Origin: Actinomycetes bacterium
Lineage (GTDB): Bacteria; Actinomycetota; Acidimicrobiia; Acidimicrobiales; JAMCPL01
Length of the DNA: 64,000 nt
Direction of reading: 5' to 3'
Assembly (NCBI GenBank): GCA_021816935.1
Contig: JAKAWR010000006.1
Location: 22,977 to 86,976 of the forward strand
Part shown: piece after piece, positions 26,241 through 35,352 of the stretch
Layout: each line of letters starts with the position of its first letter
Numbering within the stretch: position 1 is the first letter of the stretch
Program-made: the position numbers and the translations under genes
The notes under the pieces: model-generated
The model's database searches: none
Seen by the model: the letters and a program-made list of their open reading frames with translations, nothing else
Told to the model about the DNA's origin: nothing

Positions 26241-27095
26241 ATGAAAGAGAATCGCCTGCTGGGAGTTTTCCGGAACATGGGCAGCAAGGGGATGGTTGCG
26301 GTGCTCGTGTCGGCACTGTCAATCGGGGCCGTTGCCGGAGGAGCGTACGCGCTGACGTCGGGATCCGGCTCTTCGTCGGGACCAGCTGCCAACTCGAAGG
26401 CGTCGCTCGGTACCGCCACCACTTCGCCGGGCGGCTCTACTGTCCCGACACAGGCGCCCGCCCAAGGTCCTTCAGCAAGAGCGCGAGGGCTCGGCAAGGG
26501 GCTGCGCAGGCGTTGCGGGAACGCTGCTAGGGCCGGATCGGCCGGATCGAGCGGCCCGGCCGGCTCCGGGGCCTCCGGCAACCCAGGAAACCCAGGAAAC
26601 TCGGGAAACTCGGGAAGCTCGGGGGGCTCGGGGGGCTCGGGGGGCAGCGGGAGCTCGTCGCCGGGCGCGGCCTGCAAGAAGGCTGCGCTCCGCCTGCGCA
26701 AGGCGATCATGAGCCGCATAGCGAAGCTACTCCGGAGCGCAGTGAGCGCTCAGATCACCATGCACACAAAGAACGGCGACAAGGTCATCGACCTCGACCG
26801 GGGCAAGATCGCGAGCCTGTCGGCCGGCTCGATCACGTTGCAGAGAGCAGACGGCGTGACGGTGACGGCGTCCATTTCGCAGAGCACGCGCGAGCCCGGG
26901 CGCCAGAACCTGAGCGTCGGCTCTCAGGTGATCCTTGTGGAAGTGTCCGGCCAGGCCAAATGGATCGTGCCATTGGGGCAGCTCGAAAAGCGCACCAGGC
27001 CGACGGCATCTGGTGCCGGTGGATCGAAGGGATCATCTCAACTCTCCGCCGGTGCCGTAGCGGCCGGTGGCGGCCTGCTCGAGACCGTCGCTTAG
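26241..27095 (+). CDS. Secreted DUF5666-like protein, paralogue of the 6748-7815 product
   Basis: 284 residues, ATG with AGGAGG upstream. A signal-anchor helix (GMVAVLVSALSIGAVAGGAYAL) leads to 100 residues of Ser/Gly/Pro low complexity with tandem GNPGNSGNS-type repeats. One domain follows: LRSAVSAQITMHT, then DRGKIASLSAGSITLQRADG and LSVGSQVILVEVSGQAKWIVP. This matches the domain present twice in the product at 6748. A hairpin-like palindrome (TAACCCC to GGGTGTTA, 26170-26198) stands before the gene. No function is known; it is probably surface-exposed or released. Confidence 0.7.
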   Translation: MKENRLLGVFRNMGSKGMVAVLVSALSIGAVAGGAYALTSGSGSSSGPAANSKASLGTATTSPGGSTVPTQAPAQGPSARARGLGKGLRRRCGNAARAGSAGSSGPAGSGASGNPGNPGNSGNSGSSGGSGGSGGSGSSSPGAACKKAALRLRKAIMSRIAKLLRSAVSAQITMHTKNGDKVIDLDRGKIASLSAGSITLQRADGVTVTASISQSTREPGRQNLSVGSQVILVEVSGQAKWIVPLGQLEKRTRPTASGAGGSKGSSQLSAGAVAAGGGLLETVA

Positions 27096-27129
27096 GCTCC
27101 GAGACTCGGCACACGGCGTGCGGGCGAGA

Positions 27130-27579
27130 TCAGCGCCGCCCGGCAAAGAAGGTCGACAGGAGCCGTGAGGCCTCGTCTTCCATGAGTCCCGAAAGGACCG
27201 GGATCTCGTGGTTCAGGCGGGGGTCGACGCAGACGTTGTAGAGGGTTCCGCAGGCTCCTGCCTTGGGATCAGGCGCAGCGTAGACCAGGCGCGATACACG
27301 CGCCGCCAGCAGTGCTCCGGCGCACATGAGGCAGGGTTCCAGCGTGACGTAGAACTCCAGCCCGTCCAGGCGCCACGAGCCTCTTGCGGCGGCGGCCTGC
27401 CGGAGCACGAGCATCTCCGCGTGGGCAGTCGGATCGTGTGACGACTCTCTGAGATTGTGGCCCGTTGCCACCACCTCGCCGCCCGCGACCCCAACCGCTC
27501 CGACCGGTACCTCGCCCTCGCCTGCAGCCTTGCGGGCCTCCTCCAGCGCAAGGAGCATTGCCTCGTCGGCTGTGATCAT
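27130..27579 (-). CDS. tadA: tRNA-specific adenosine deaminase
   Basis: 149 residues from ATG 27579, chosen because GCAAGGAGG stands directly upstream; the longer frame would run back through the tRNA-Ser gene. Zinc-deaminase motifs are HAEM (HAE with the proton-shuttle Glu) and PCLMCAGAL (PCxxC). It converts A34 of tRNA-Arg(ACG) to inosine. The gene starts about 20 bases downstream of tRNA-Ser on the same strand. Confidence 0.92.
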   Translation of the reverse strand: MITADEAMLLALEEARKAAGEGEVPVGAVGVAGGEVVATGHNLRESSHDPTAHAEMLVLRQAAAARGSWRLDGLEFYVTLEPCLMCAGALLAARVSRLVYAAPDPKAGACGTLYNVCVDPRLNHEIPVLSGLMEDEASRLLSTFFAGRR

Positions 27580-27599
27580 GGCCTCCTTGCTCTGGTTCA

Positions 27600-27687
27600 T
27601 GGCGGAGGAGGTGGGATTCGAACCCACGGTGGGTTGCCCCACACACGCTCTCCAGGCGTGCCAATTCGTCCGCTCTTGCACTCCTCC
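27600..27687 (-). tRNA. tRNA-Ser (anticodon GGA)
   Basis: An 88-nt type II tRNA: acceptor GGAGGAG/CTCCTCC, a long variable arm, T arm GTGGGTTCGAATCCCAC, and anticodon loop CTGGAGA giving anticodon GGA. The 3' CCA is encoded (27602-27600). Confidence 0.95.
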
Positions 27688-27840
27688 GGGACTCCCTGCC
27701 TATGCGGCGCCCCGGCGACACCGGGAGGGCCACAAGGATTGAAGGCCCGCCCTGCGGCGCACGGGCCGATCGGCTACGGAGCAGTATCAGGGTACCAGAT
27801 AGGCTATCGTGGCATGGTCGGTGTCAGGCCCCCGGGCTTC

Positions 27841-27948
27841 CCGGGCGGCTGGGTCCTGCGCGACGGACACCCGTGAACCGAGTCAGGGCCGGAAGGCAGC
27901 AGCTCTCAGCGGGAGCGTTCGGGTGCCGCAGTCAACCTGGCCGCCCAG
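27841..27948 (+). ncRNA. ffs: Signal recognition particle RNA (4.5S type)
   Basis: The conserved domain IV core is present: GTGAACCGAGTCAGGGCC followed by GGAAGGCAGCAGC, closed by ACCCG/CGGGT. The outer stem pairs GGGCGG (27843-27848) with CCGCCC (27941-27946). It sits in the common tRNA-Ser / SRP RNA / dnaX / recR order. The ends are approximate. Confidence 0.9.
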
Positions 27949-28001
27949 GGTGTCCGGCGGCGATTTTCCACGGTGATTCAGAGCGGCAAAGGGCGTAGAG
28001 G

Positions 28002-30164
28002 TTGACCGAGAACGGAGTAGGCGTAGACGGTGAGGATTCGCCAGGTGGCGACGAACCTGCCAGCGGCGACGATTCCGTAGGCGGGGGGCCGGCTTCCTCC
28101 GAGGTTGGAACCGGTCCAGGCGGAGCCGAGCCGTACGAGGCTCTGTACAGGCGATTCAGGCCGAGACGCTTCTCCGAGCTCGTGGGCCAGGAGCACGTTG
28201 CCCTGGCGCTGAGCCATGCGGTTGCAGAGGGAAGGGTGGCTCATGCGTACCTTTTCAGCGGCCCCCGCGGCACCGGCAAGACATCCGCGGCGAGGATACT
28301 CGCAAAGGCCTTGAACTGCACCGCCCCTTCAGTGGGAGAGCCGTGCGACTCCTGTGAGTCGTGCGAGGCGGTACGGCGCGGCACCTCGCTCGATGTGGTG
28401 GAGCTCGATGCGGCTTCGAACAGCGGAGTGGACTCGATACGGGATTTGATCTCTACCACGGCTTTTGCAACGCCAGGCAGCTGGAAGGTCTACATCGTGG
28501 ACGAGATCCACATGCTGTCGACCGCCGCTTCCAACGCGCTGCTCAAGACCCTCGAGGAACCTCCTTCGCGTGTCGTCTTCGTGCTCGCCACGACGGATCC
28601 CCAGAAGGTGCTCCAGACGATCCGGAGCCGGACCCAGCACTACGAGTTCCGCCTCATCGGGGCCGATACACTTTTCGATCTGCTGGCAGCCGTTGCCGAC
28701 CGGGCCGAGCTGGCGTTGCCCCAGGGAGGGTTGGCAGCTGCGCTCAAGAAGGGCAAGGGGTCCGCTCGCGACGCCCTGTCGGCGCTGGAGCAGATAGCAG
28801 TGCTCGGCCGGGTGGAGGACGGTGCGGATCATGCACGGAGTGCTGTCGAGGCGCTCGCGGGCAGGGATAGCCGTCAGGTGCTCGTGACGGTTGCCCGCGC
28901 GGCGGAAGCCGGGATTGACCCGGCAAGGCTTGCGGTGGAGATGATCGACCTCCTAAGGGAAGGGTTCCTGTCGGCTGTAGCCCCAGGCCTTGCCGGGGAG
29001 GATCAGGAGGGCAGGGACACGGCAGGCGAGCTGGTGCAGCGTTTCGGGCTCGCGCGCCTGGTGCGGGCCATAGAGGTACTCGGCCGGACGCTGGTCGATA
29101 TCAGGGACTCGCTCGATGCCAGGTCGCTTGTCGAGGCCGCGCTGCTCAGGCTGGCAAGCCCTGCTGCCGACGATTCGTACGGGGCGCTCCTGGAGCGGGT
29201 CGAGCGGTTGGAACAGGAGGTTGCCGCCAGGTCGGCGGGTGCCGGCGAGGCCGGTAGCACGCGGGCGGGTTGTCCAGAGGGCGCTGTCTTCGAGCGGCCG
29301 GGTCGAGTAGAAGCCGGCCCCACTCCGGCAAGTCGCGTGGAGGCGGAGCGAACGCCAGCGGGTCGCGCGGAGGTGGAGGCATCAAGGAAGGCGGGGGGCG
29401 GCCCCACCCCGCGTCCGGCTCTCGGGGCGTATATGCGGCGGGGCGTTCCGGGGCACGGCGGGGACGCAGGCAAGGCCAGTGGAGGCGCTGGTACCTCTCG
29501 TGCAGGTGGGGGTACGGCTCCTGGAGGCGCGGGTACGGTCCCGGGTGGCGACAGTGCAGCTCCGACCGGTGTGGTCACGGCCCCGGGCGGCGATTCCGCC
29601 CACGCGGCTGATGCTCCGGGCGCCCTGGATAGGGACGACCTGGTAATGGCTTGGGGAGACGTGTTGAAGGATCGGGTCTCCAGCAAGGCCAGGTCGCGGT
29701 TCGGGTCTGGCCGCTGGGTGTCGGCGGAACCGGCGGAAGTAGCCGCGCCGGACGGAGGGGCACCCGAGGCAGGGGTGGCGGTGGCGAATAAAGGAGTCAG
29801 GGCTGTGTTCGCAGTCCCGAACGAGCCGTACCTTAGCGCTTGTGGAGAAGTTCGGGAAGAGGTCGAGCAGGAGCTCTCGTTCCACTTCGGCGTTCCGGTG
29901 GTCGTGCAGCTCGTGACCGAGGAATCAGAGGGGCCGGGTCCGCCCGGGCGAGTCGAGCCGCCCGGGAGAGCCGGGTCCGTGCCAACGGCTGAGGCGTTCG
30001 CAGCGGCCGGTCCGTCCGGGGGAGTCGAGCCGCCCGGGCGAGATAGCAGCCCATCCGGAGCGGCGGGCTCGTCCGGAGGGAATGGCGAGGTAGCTCCTAC
30101 GCAGGTGACGGTGTCGCCGGCAGTGCTGATCCGCCAGGCTTTTCCCGGGGCCGAGGAGATCTAG
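28002..30164 (+). CDS. dnaX: DNA polymerase III subunit gamma/tau
   Basis: 720 residues. After an acidic Gly-rich head comes YRRFRPRRFSELVGQEHV, Walker A GPRGTGKTS, a zinc-module set of four Cys (CTAPSVGEPCDSCESC), Walker B DEIHM and the sensor region LATTDPQKVLQTI RSR (clamp-loader AAA+). The segment after residue 420 is long, Gly/Pro/Ala-rich and variable, before a conserved C-terminal patch ending in QAFPGAEEI. It drives clamp loading on the replisome. It is followed 35 bases later by recR. Start TTG at 28002. Confidence 0.95.
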   Translation: MTENGVGVDGEDSPGGDEPASGDDSVGGGPASSEVGTGPGGAEPYEALYRRFRPRRFSELVGQEHVALALSHAVAEGRVAHAYLFSGPRGTGKTSAARILAKALNCTAPSVGEPCDSCESCEAVRRGTSLDVVELDAASNSGVDSIRDLISTTAFATPGSWKVYIVDEIHMLSTAASNALLKTLEEPPSRVVFVLATTDPQKVLQTIRSRTQHYEFRLIGADTLFDLLAAVADRAELALPQGGLAAALKKGKGSARDALSALEQIAVLGRVEDGADHARSAVEALAGRDSRQVLVTVARAAEAGIDPARLAVEMIDLLREGFLSAVAPGLAGEDQEGRDTAGELVQRFGLARLVRAIEVLGRTLVDIRDSLDARSLVEAALLRLASPAADDSYGALLERVERLEQEVAARSAGAGEAGSTRAGCPEGAVFERPGRVEAGPTPASRVEAERTPAGRAEVEASRKAGGGPTPRPALGAYMRRGVPGHGGDAGKASGGAGTSRAGGGTAPGGAGTVPGGDSAAPTGVVTAPGGDSAHAADAPGALDRDDLVMAWGDVLKDRVSSKARSRFGSGRWVSAEPAEVAAPDGGAPEAGVAVANKGVRAVFAVPNEPYLSACGEVREEVEQELSFHFGVPVVVQLVTEESEGPGPPGRVEPPGRAGSVPTAEAFAAAGPSGGVEPPGRDSSPSGAAGSSGGNGEVAPTQVTVSPAVLIRQAFPGAEEI

Positions 30165-30199
30165 TGGGCCGTTCCCTGATAGCGGCAGGAAGGCACTGA

Positions 30200-30799
30200 G
30201 TGCTCCCCGGCCATCTTCAGTCGCTCGTGGACGAACTCGGCGCGCTCCCGGGGATCGGGCCTAAGTCCGCCCAGCGGATAGCGTTCCATCTTCTGCAGGC
30301 ACCTCCCGACCAGCTTCGTAGGCTGTCCGATGCCGTGGCGTCGCTGCAGGAGGGAACTAGGCTGTGTAGCAGGTGCTTCAATATATCGGACAGCGAGTTG
30401 TGTGCCGCCTGCTCGGATCCGGCGAGGGACGCCAGCGCCGTGTGCGTCGTGGAGGATCCGAAGGACGTGATAGCGATCGAGAGGAGTGGCAGTTTTAGGG
30501 GCCGGTACCACGTGCTGCATGGGGCGCTGAACCTCATCGACGGCGTCGGGCCCGACAGGCTGAAGATGGCCGAGCTACTCTCGAGGCTGGAGCCCGAGGG
30601 CATCACCGAGGTGATCCTTTGCACCAATCCCACTGTTGAGGGAGATGCCACGGCAGCATACCTCGCACGACAGTTGAAGCCTCTCGGAGTCAGGGTCACG
30701 AGGATAGCGAGCGGGCTTCCGGTTGGAGGCGACATCGAGTACGCTGACGAGGTTACGCTTGGGCGCGCCCTGGCGGGCCGTCACGAGATGGACGGCTGA
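30200..30799 (+). CDS. recR: Recombination mediator RecR
   Basis: 199 residues, family length. HhH motif LPGIGPKSAQR, four-Cys zinc finger CSRCFNISDSELCAAC, then a Toprim domain with VVEDPKDVIAIE and GLPVGGDIEYADEVTL. With RecO/RecF it loads RecA on gapped DNA. GTG start. It is cotranscribed with dnaX. Confidence 0.96.
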   Translation: MLPGHLQSLVDELGALPGIGPKSAQRIAFHLLQAPPDQLRRLSDAVASLQEGTRLCSRCFNISDSELCAACSDPARDASAVCVVEDPKDVIAIERSGSFRGRYHVLHGALNLIDGVGPDRLKMAELLSRLEPEGITEVILCTNPTVEGDATAAYLARQLKPLGVRVTRIASGLPVGGDIEYADEVTLGRALAGRHEMDG

Positions 30800-30829
30800 G
30801 AGCGTACCGACCGAGGGCGGGGGCGCGGC

Positions 30830-31801
30830 GTGGACACCCGCCAAACCCGCACGCGGGCCTATTCTGCCTCGCCACCCCGGCCGGCACTTCGGGCTTTGGA
30901 GTTCCAAGGCAGCGACGGTTGCGATTCAACCGTCGTTGCCGCCTTCGCTACCGGCGCTCATTGCGTCAGCGGCGTCGGCGCTTGCGCCAGCACGGCGCCG
31001 GCTGTGGCTGCGGTCACCGGTTCCGTAACGAGCGTTAACGTAGTCTTCGTGGCAACCCCCGAGAACGTGACAGCCCTCGCTGCTCTTTCGGAGAAGGTCC
31101 TGTCGTGCAGGGCGTGCCCGCGCCTCGTCGACTGGCGGGAGCAAGTTGCCTGCGAGAAGAGGGCGGCCTTTGCCAGCGAAGCGTACTGGGGCCGACCGGT
31201 TCCCGGATTCGGCGACCCTGCGGCCAGGATTGTTCTCGTGGGACTTGCGCCGGCCGCACACGGTGCGAACAGGACCGGTCGGATGTTCACGGGCGACCGG
31301 TCGGGTGAATGGCTTGTCAGTGCCCTCTGGCGTGCAGGGCTCGCCAACCAGCCCGAGAGCCACCACGCAGGAGACGGTCTCGAGCTGCGAGATGCATACA
31401 TGACTGCGGTGGTCCGGTGCGTTCCTCCCGCCAACCGGCCCAGTACCGGCGAGCGGGACGCATGCGTGGGGTACCTCGATCAGGAGCTGAGACTCCTGAC
31501 CGGCGCACGGGTGCTCGTAGCTTTGGGGAGTTTCGCATTCGACGCACTGGCCCGCCTTGGCGGTACGCGGCCAAGGCCACGGTTCGGGCACGGCAGGGAG
31601 GTGCTCCTTCCCGGGGGCAGGATCATGATCGGCTGTTACCACCCGAGCCAGCAGAACACCTTCACCGGCAAGCTGACCGAGGAGATGCTGGATTCAGTAC
31701 TGGAGCGCTCCACAGCCCTGACAGGCTCCGGCCCGCCCGGGCGCGGAAGCCGGCGGGGAGACGTACCTATCCAGCGTTCCCCGGGATCCGCTGGTCGCTG
31801 A
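30830..31801 (+). CDS. Family-5 (UdgB-type) uracil-DNA glycosylase
   Basis: The catalytic domain begins around LSCRACPRLVDWRE (iron-sulfur cysteines) and has motif A GLAPAAHGANRTGR, typical of family-5 enzymes, CVPPANRP with another cluster Cys, GSFAFDALARLGG, and the C-terminal CYHPSQQNTFTGKLT. It removes uracil and related deaminated bases. The first 70 or so residues of the open frame are not family-like; the true start is probably an internal GTG before VFVATPENV (about 31047). The stop is followed at once by the vapC remnant. Confidence 0.85.
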   Translation: MDTRQTRTRAYSASPPRPALRALEFQGSDGCDSTVVAAFATGAHCVSGVGACASTAPAVAAVTGSVTSVNVVFVATPENVTALAALSEKVLSCRACPRLVDWREQVACEKRAAFASEAYWGRPVPGFGDPAARIVLVGLAPAAHGANRTGRMFTGDRSGEWLVSALWRAGLANQPESHHAGDGLELRDAYMTAVVRCVPPANRPSTGERDACVGYLDQELRLLTGARVLVALGSFAFDALARLGGTRPRPRFGHGREVLLPGGRIMIGCYHPSQQNTFTGKLTEEMLDSVLERSTALTGSGPPGRGSRRGDVPIQRSPGSAGR

Positions 31802-32218
31802 TCGTCTTTACTGGTCGAGCATGCCTACGATTCCACCTCGTCCCACCACGCCTCGGCGCGCGCGTGGGTGGAATCCGCTTTTTCCGGGCCCGGCACCATC
31901 GGCATCAGCTGGCTCGTACTTCTTGCTTTCCTACGTCTCAGCACGAAAGCCGCGGTTTTCGAGCATGCTCTGGATGTCGACGATGCACTGAACGTGGCCG
32001 AAAGCTGGCTCGACCAACCCGGCATAACCATCGTCAGCCCGACCGAACGCCACCCTGCGGTCATGCGCGAGTTGCTGCACCCACTCGGTACCGGGGGGAA
32101 CCTGGTGAACGACGCCCATCTGGCTGCACTCGCGATCGAACACGGGGCAGAGATAATCTCTTTCGATTCCGACTTCTCCCGGTTCCAAGGCGTACGCTGG
32201 TCGACGCCTGCAACCTAA
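31802..32218 (+). pseudogene. VapC-type PIN toxin lacking its N-terminus
   Basis: Immediately after the glycosylase stop the same frame reads LLVEHAYDSTSSHHASARAW, then GISWLVLLAFLRLST and NDAHLAALAIEHGAEIIS-FDSDFSRF. This is the body of a VapC/PIN ribonuclease with the two C-terminal acidic sites. The family start (a strand ending in DAN, with the first catalytic Asp) is missing: the sequence jumps from LLVEH to AYDST. No ATG lies before 31868, where a GTG could only give a shorter product. No antitoxin gene is adjacent. I read it as a decapitated, probably inactive toxin gene. Confidence 0.75.
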
Positions 32219-32383
32219 GTCCGCGAGGCCGCTCCGGCGACCCGACTGCGAGCTTCTCCTATTAAGGCTGACTAACGGGGACCTCCCGTACTTCGGACTC
32301 GCCGCTCGACCCCGAGGCAGGTGGGGAGCGTCCGTCTCCCGGTGCAATTGTCAACGGGTATAGGTTCAGGTTCCTCACCGGCG

Positions 32384-33637
32384 CTATGGCCGTCGCCCGG
32401 CGAGGCTCATAGCCGTAGCGCTGAGGATTACTGCCCCGGAAAGAGCGACAATGGCGGCGTACCCGTAGGACCAGGACGGGCCGAGGCCGTAGAGGAGGCC
32501 CATCGCGAGGTTGCCCACAAAAAGTCCCACGCTCCTGAACGCCGACAGCATCCCGAATCCGCGACCGCCACCGGGAAGGAGCACGGAGATAAGAGAGGGT
32601 TCGAGCGTCTCCACGATCCCGAGGGCTGCCCCGAGAACGGCTACCGCAACGAGAATGGCGGCGTATCCGAGCCCGATGCCCGAGGCCAGAGCGATCAACG
32701 CAGCCCCGGCGGCGGTCGGTAGGAACCCGAGAGTGCCCAGCAGGAGCAGGCGCCCTCGCCAGCTCGAACCCAGGTGTCCGGGAACGATGAATCCCGTTGC
32801 GGCCGAGGCGGTGTTGAAGATAAGGAAGGCGAGCAGGCCGGTGAGCGTGCGGTTGGCACTTTTCGCTGCGGTGAGCACGGGAAAGCCGATGCTGTAGGAG
32901 CTGAAGCCGAACAGGACCGTGGCGGCGAGTATGGCCGTCGCCGCTCGTCGGGGGAGAGCGGGGACCGCGGACGACCCGCCTTCGCCGGATTGACGGCGCG
33001 TCTTATGCGGCGGTCCCAGCGAGGGGGAGGTCAGCGTAAGGCAGAACGTGGAGACGGCCAGCGGAGCGATCGTCCCGATGAAAACCCAGCGAAAGGCGAT
33101 TCCCGCCGCTGAGGCGCCGACCATGTAGACCGCTGCCAGAATGCCGCCCCCCACGTCGAGGCCGTGGAGGAAGCCAAAGGCCCTAGTTCGCACATCCTCG
33201 GCGGTTGCATCGGTAAGCATGACCCTTCTCGACGGGGTCCGCAGGTTGCGTGCCCACCAACCCGCACAGAAGAAGATCACCGCCGCGGGGATGCTGGCGA
33301 TCGAGGCGGACAGCGCCAGGAGCGGGATGCCCGAGTTGCCGATAATGGCGAGCCTGCGGTGGCCTATCCGGTCGCCGATCCTGCTGCCTGCGTATGCCAG
33401 GAGTGAACCGCCGCCGAAGGCGAGAGCCATCGTGAAACCGTAAAGGGCTATCGACGTATGCAGCGACAGGACCATGAACAGCGGCAGGCCCGCCAGCACG
33501 CTCTGGTATCCGAGATCGGCAAAGAACGCCGAGAGCGAGATCGCCCAGACGTCGCGGGTGCGCCACGTTCGGGAGCCCGCCGCCGGAGCCAGCGGTTCCA
33601 GCGGCAGGTCAGACCTCGCTGGAGACGAGAATGGCAT
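32384..33637 (-). CDS. Major facilitator superfamily transporter
   Basis: About 12 membrane helices with a GDRIGHRRLAIIG loop between helices 2 and 3 (MFS signature G-x-R-x-G-RR) and a central cytoplasmic loop (TRRQSGEGG). Relatives are exporters of drugs or small metabolites; the substrate is unknown. ATG at 33637 gives a 29-base overlap with the end of the thiolase gene; an earlier in-frame start at 33703 would overlap it by 95 bases. Confidence 0.85.
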   Translation of the reverse strand: MPFSSPARSDLPLEPLAPAAGSRTWRTRDVWAISLSAFFADLGYQSVLAGLPLFMVLSLHTSIALYGFTMALAFGGGSLLAYAGSRIGDRIGHRRLAIIGNSGIPLLALSASIASIPAAVIFFCAGWWARNLRTPSRRVMLTDATAEDVRTRAFGFLHGLDVGGGILAAVYMVGASAAGIAFRWVFIGTIAPLAVSTFCLTLTSPSLGPPHKTRRQSGEGGSSAVPALPRRAATAILAATVLFGFSSYSIGFPVLTAAKSANRTLTGLLAFLIFNTASAATGFIVPGHLGSSWRGRLLLLGTLGFLPTAAGAALIALASGIGLGYAAILVAVAVLGAALGIVETLEPSLISVLLPGGGRGFGMLSAFRSVGLFVGNLAMGLLYGLGPSWSYGYAAIVALSGAVILSATAMSLAGRRP

Positions 33638-34793
33638 CTCCCTGGCCACCACCGCCGCAGAGGCTTGCCGACCCGAGGCCCCCGCCGCGGCGCTGCAACT
33701 CATGCAGCAGCGTGAGGACGAGGCGAGTCCCCGATGCGCCTATGGGATGGCCGAGAGCCACAGCGCCCCCGTTCACGTTGCAGATCTCCCCCGTAATCCC
33801 AAGATCGTCCATCGAGGCCAGCGTTACGGATGCGAACGCCTCGTTGATCTCGAACAGGTCGACGTCACCGATGCTCTGGCCAGCTTTGGCGAGCGCCTGC
33901 TTCGTGGCGGTCGAAGGCTGGTGAAGCAGGGATGCGTCGGGTCCGGCCACCTGGCCGTAGCTGACCACAGTCCCGAGTGGGCGTGCCCCGAGCTTCTCGG
34001 CGACGTCGCGCCGGGCGACTATCACTGCCGCGGCACCGTCGGAGATCTGGCTTGCATTGCCGGCCGTGACCGAGCCTGCTGGGTCGAATGCCGGCTTCAG
34101 CTTCGCCAGCGCCTCGCTCGTGGTGCCCGGCCGCACTCCCTCGTCACCGTCCACGGTGACTGGCTCGCCCTTTCGCTGGGGGACCTCCACAGGCGTGATC
34201 TCGCCTGCGAAGCGGCCTTCTTTCTGCGCTGCGGCAGCCCGCTCGTGTGACAGCGCCGAGAACGCGTCCTGGCGCTCCCGAGCTATTCCTGCCTTGCCGG
34301 TGTCCCGGTCCGTGGACAGCCCCATGGCGCAATGGTCGAAGGCGCAGGTGAGTCCATCGAACATCATCGAGTCGACGAGCTTGCCGTCTCCCAACCGGTA
34401 GCCGGATCTTGCATCGGGGAGAAGGTAGGGGGCGCGAGTCATCGACTCCATGCCGCCTGCCACCACGACCTCGGCCTCGCCGGAGCGGATCATGAGGTCG
34501 GCAAGGTGTATCGCATTCAGACCGGAAAGGCAGACCTTGTTGACGGTGGTGGCCGGCACGGTCATCGGGATGCCGGCGTTGGTCGCGGCCTGGCGTGCCG
34601 TGATCTGGCCCTGGCCGGCCTGCAGCACCTGGCCCACAAAAACGTAGTCGACCTTTTCCGGCGGGATACCAGCCCGTTGTAGCGCAGCAGCGATAGCGAT
34701 CCCGCCTAGATCCATTGCGCTGAACGACGCCAGAGCGCCCGACAGTTTGCCGATGGGGGTCCTTGCGCCCGCAAGGATAACCGATCCAGCCAT
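33609..34793 (-). CDS. Acetyl-CoA acetyltransferase (thiolase)
   Basis: 394 residues from ATG 34793, the family-typical start (MAGSVILAGARTPIGK). The nucleophile Cys is in VNKVCLSGLNA, the catalytic His in NGGAVALGHPIGASG and the second Cys in SLCGGGGQGDA. NEAFA is also conserved. The enzyme condenses two acetyl-CoA or cleaves acetoacetyl-CoA. The longer open frame to 34901 is not family-like. It is upstream of and overlapping the MFS gene. Confidence 0.94.
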   Translation of the reverse strand: MAGSVILAGARTPIGKLSGALASFSAMDLGGIAIAAALQRAGIPPEKVDYVFVGQVLQAGQGQITARQAATNAGIPMTVPATTVNKVCLSGLNAIHLADLMIRSGEAEVVVAGGMESMTRAPYLLPDARSGYRLGDGKLVDSMMFDGLTCAFDHCAMGLSTDRDTGKAGIARERQDAFSALSHERAAAAQKEGRFAGEITPVEVPQRKGEPVTVDGDEGVRPGTTSEALAKLKPAFDPAGSVTAGNASQISDGAAAVIVARRDVAEKLGARPLGTVVSYGQVAGPDASLLHQPSTATKQALAKAGQSIGDVDLFEINEAFASVTLASMDDLGITGEICNVNGGAVALGHPIGASGTRLVLTLLHELQRRGGGLGSASLCGGGGQGDAILVSSEV

Positions 34794-35352
34794 TATCCAA
34801 ACCTCCGTCCTCTTATGGTAGTAAGCGATTCGGCAGGGCGGGTGCCCCGGGTACCGGCCCTGCCCGTTCAATCGTATCCGTTGTGCGGCCCGGCCCGTCA
34901 AGAGCGGCCGGCGAGTAGGGACGGGGAGCCTCGCAGGTGGGGAGCGGGGGGCTGCAACGGCTGCAATGGGCGGTCAGTGGCCGGCGCGAACGGAACCGCA
35001 GTCATGACATCGGCGCGGGCCGAGAAGGGCCGCGTGCCGGATGCAAACGACGCATACACCGCCGCAATCCCCACAGCGGCCGGCCCGGAGGCCCGGCGCA
35101 TCACCCGGTACCGGCGATCAGCTCCGGCCCTTCGTCGTGGTTGCGAATGCCTTGCTCGGAGCGGAAAAGTGCGAACCGACCGAACCGACCGAACCGACCG
35201 AACCGACCGCACATGATGCCAGCATAGAGCCTCAGCGGACTCTACGCTCGCGGCGTCCCGGTCCTTCCCACCTTCAACTGGCCCCGAACCTCCGCAGCGC
35301 GCCGCGCGGGCTTCTCGCCTCCTCGGGGAAGGTCGAACCGCGACCGGAACGG
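34794..35352. other. Gene-free region between thiolase and glycosyltransferase genes
   Basis: About 560 bases with open frames that are only shadows. The one structure seen is the 9-bp tandem repeat at 35172-35207. No terminator or promoter is convincing. Confidence 0.5.
35172..35207. repeat. 9-bp tandem repeat (CGAACCGAC)
   Basis: Four perfect head-to-tail copies of CGAACCGAC, followed by a partial fifth unit. Confidence 0.9.
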
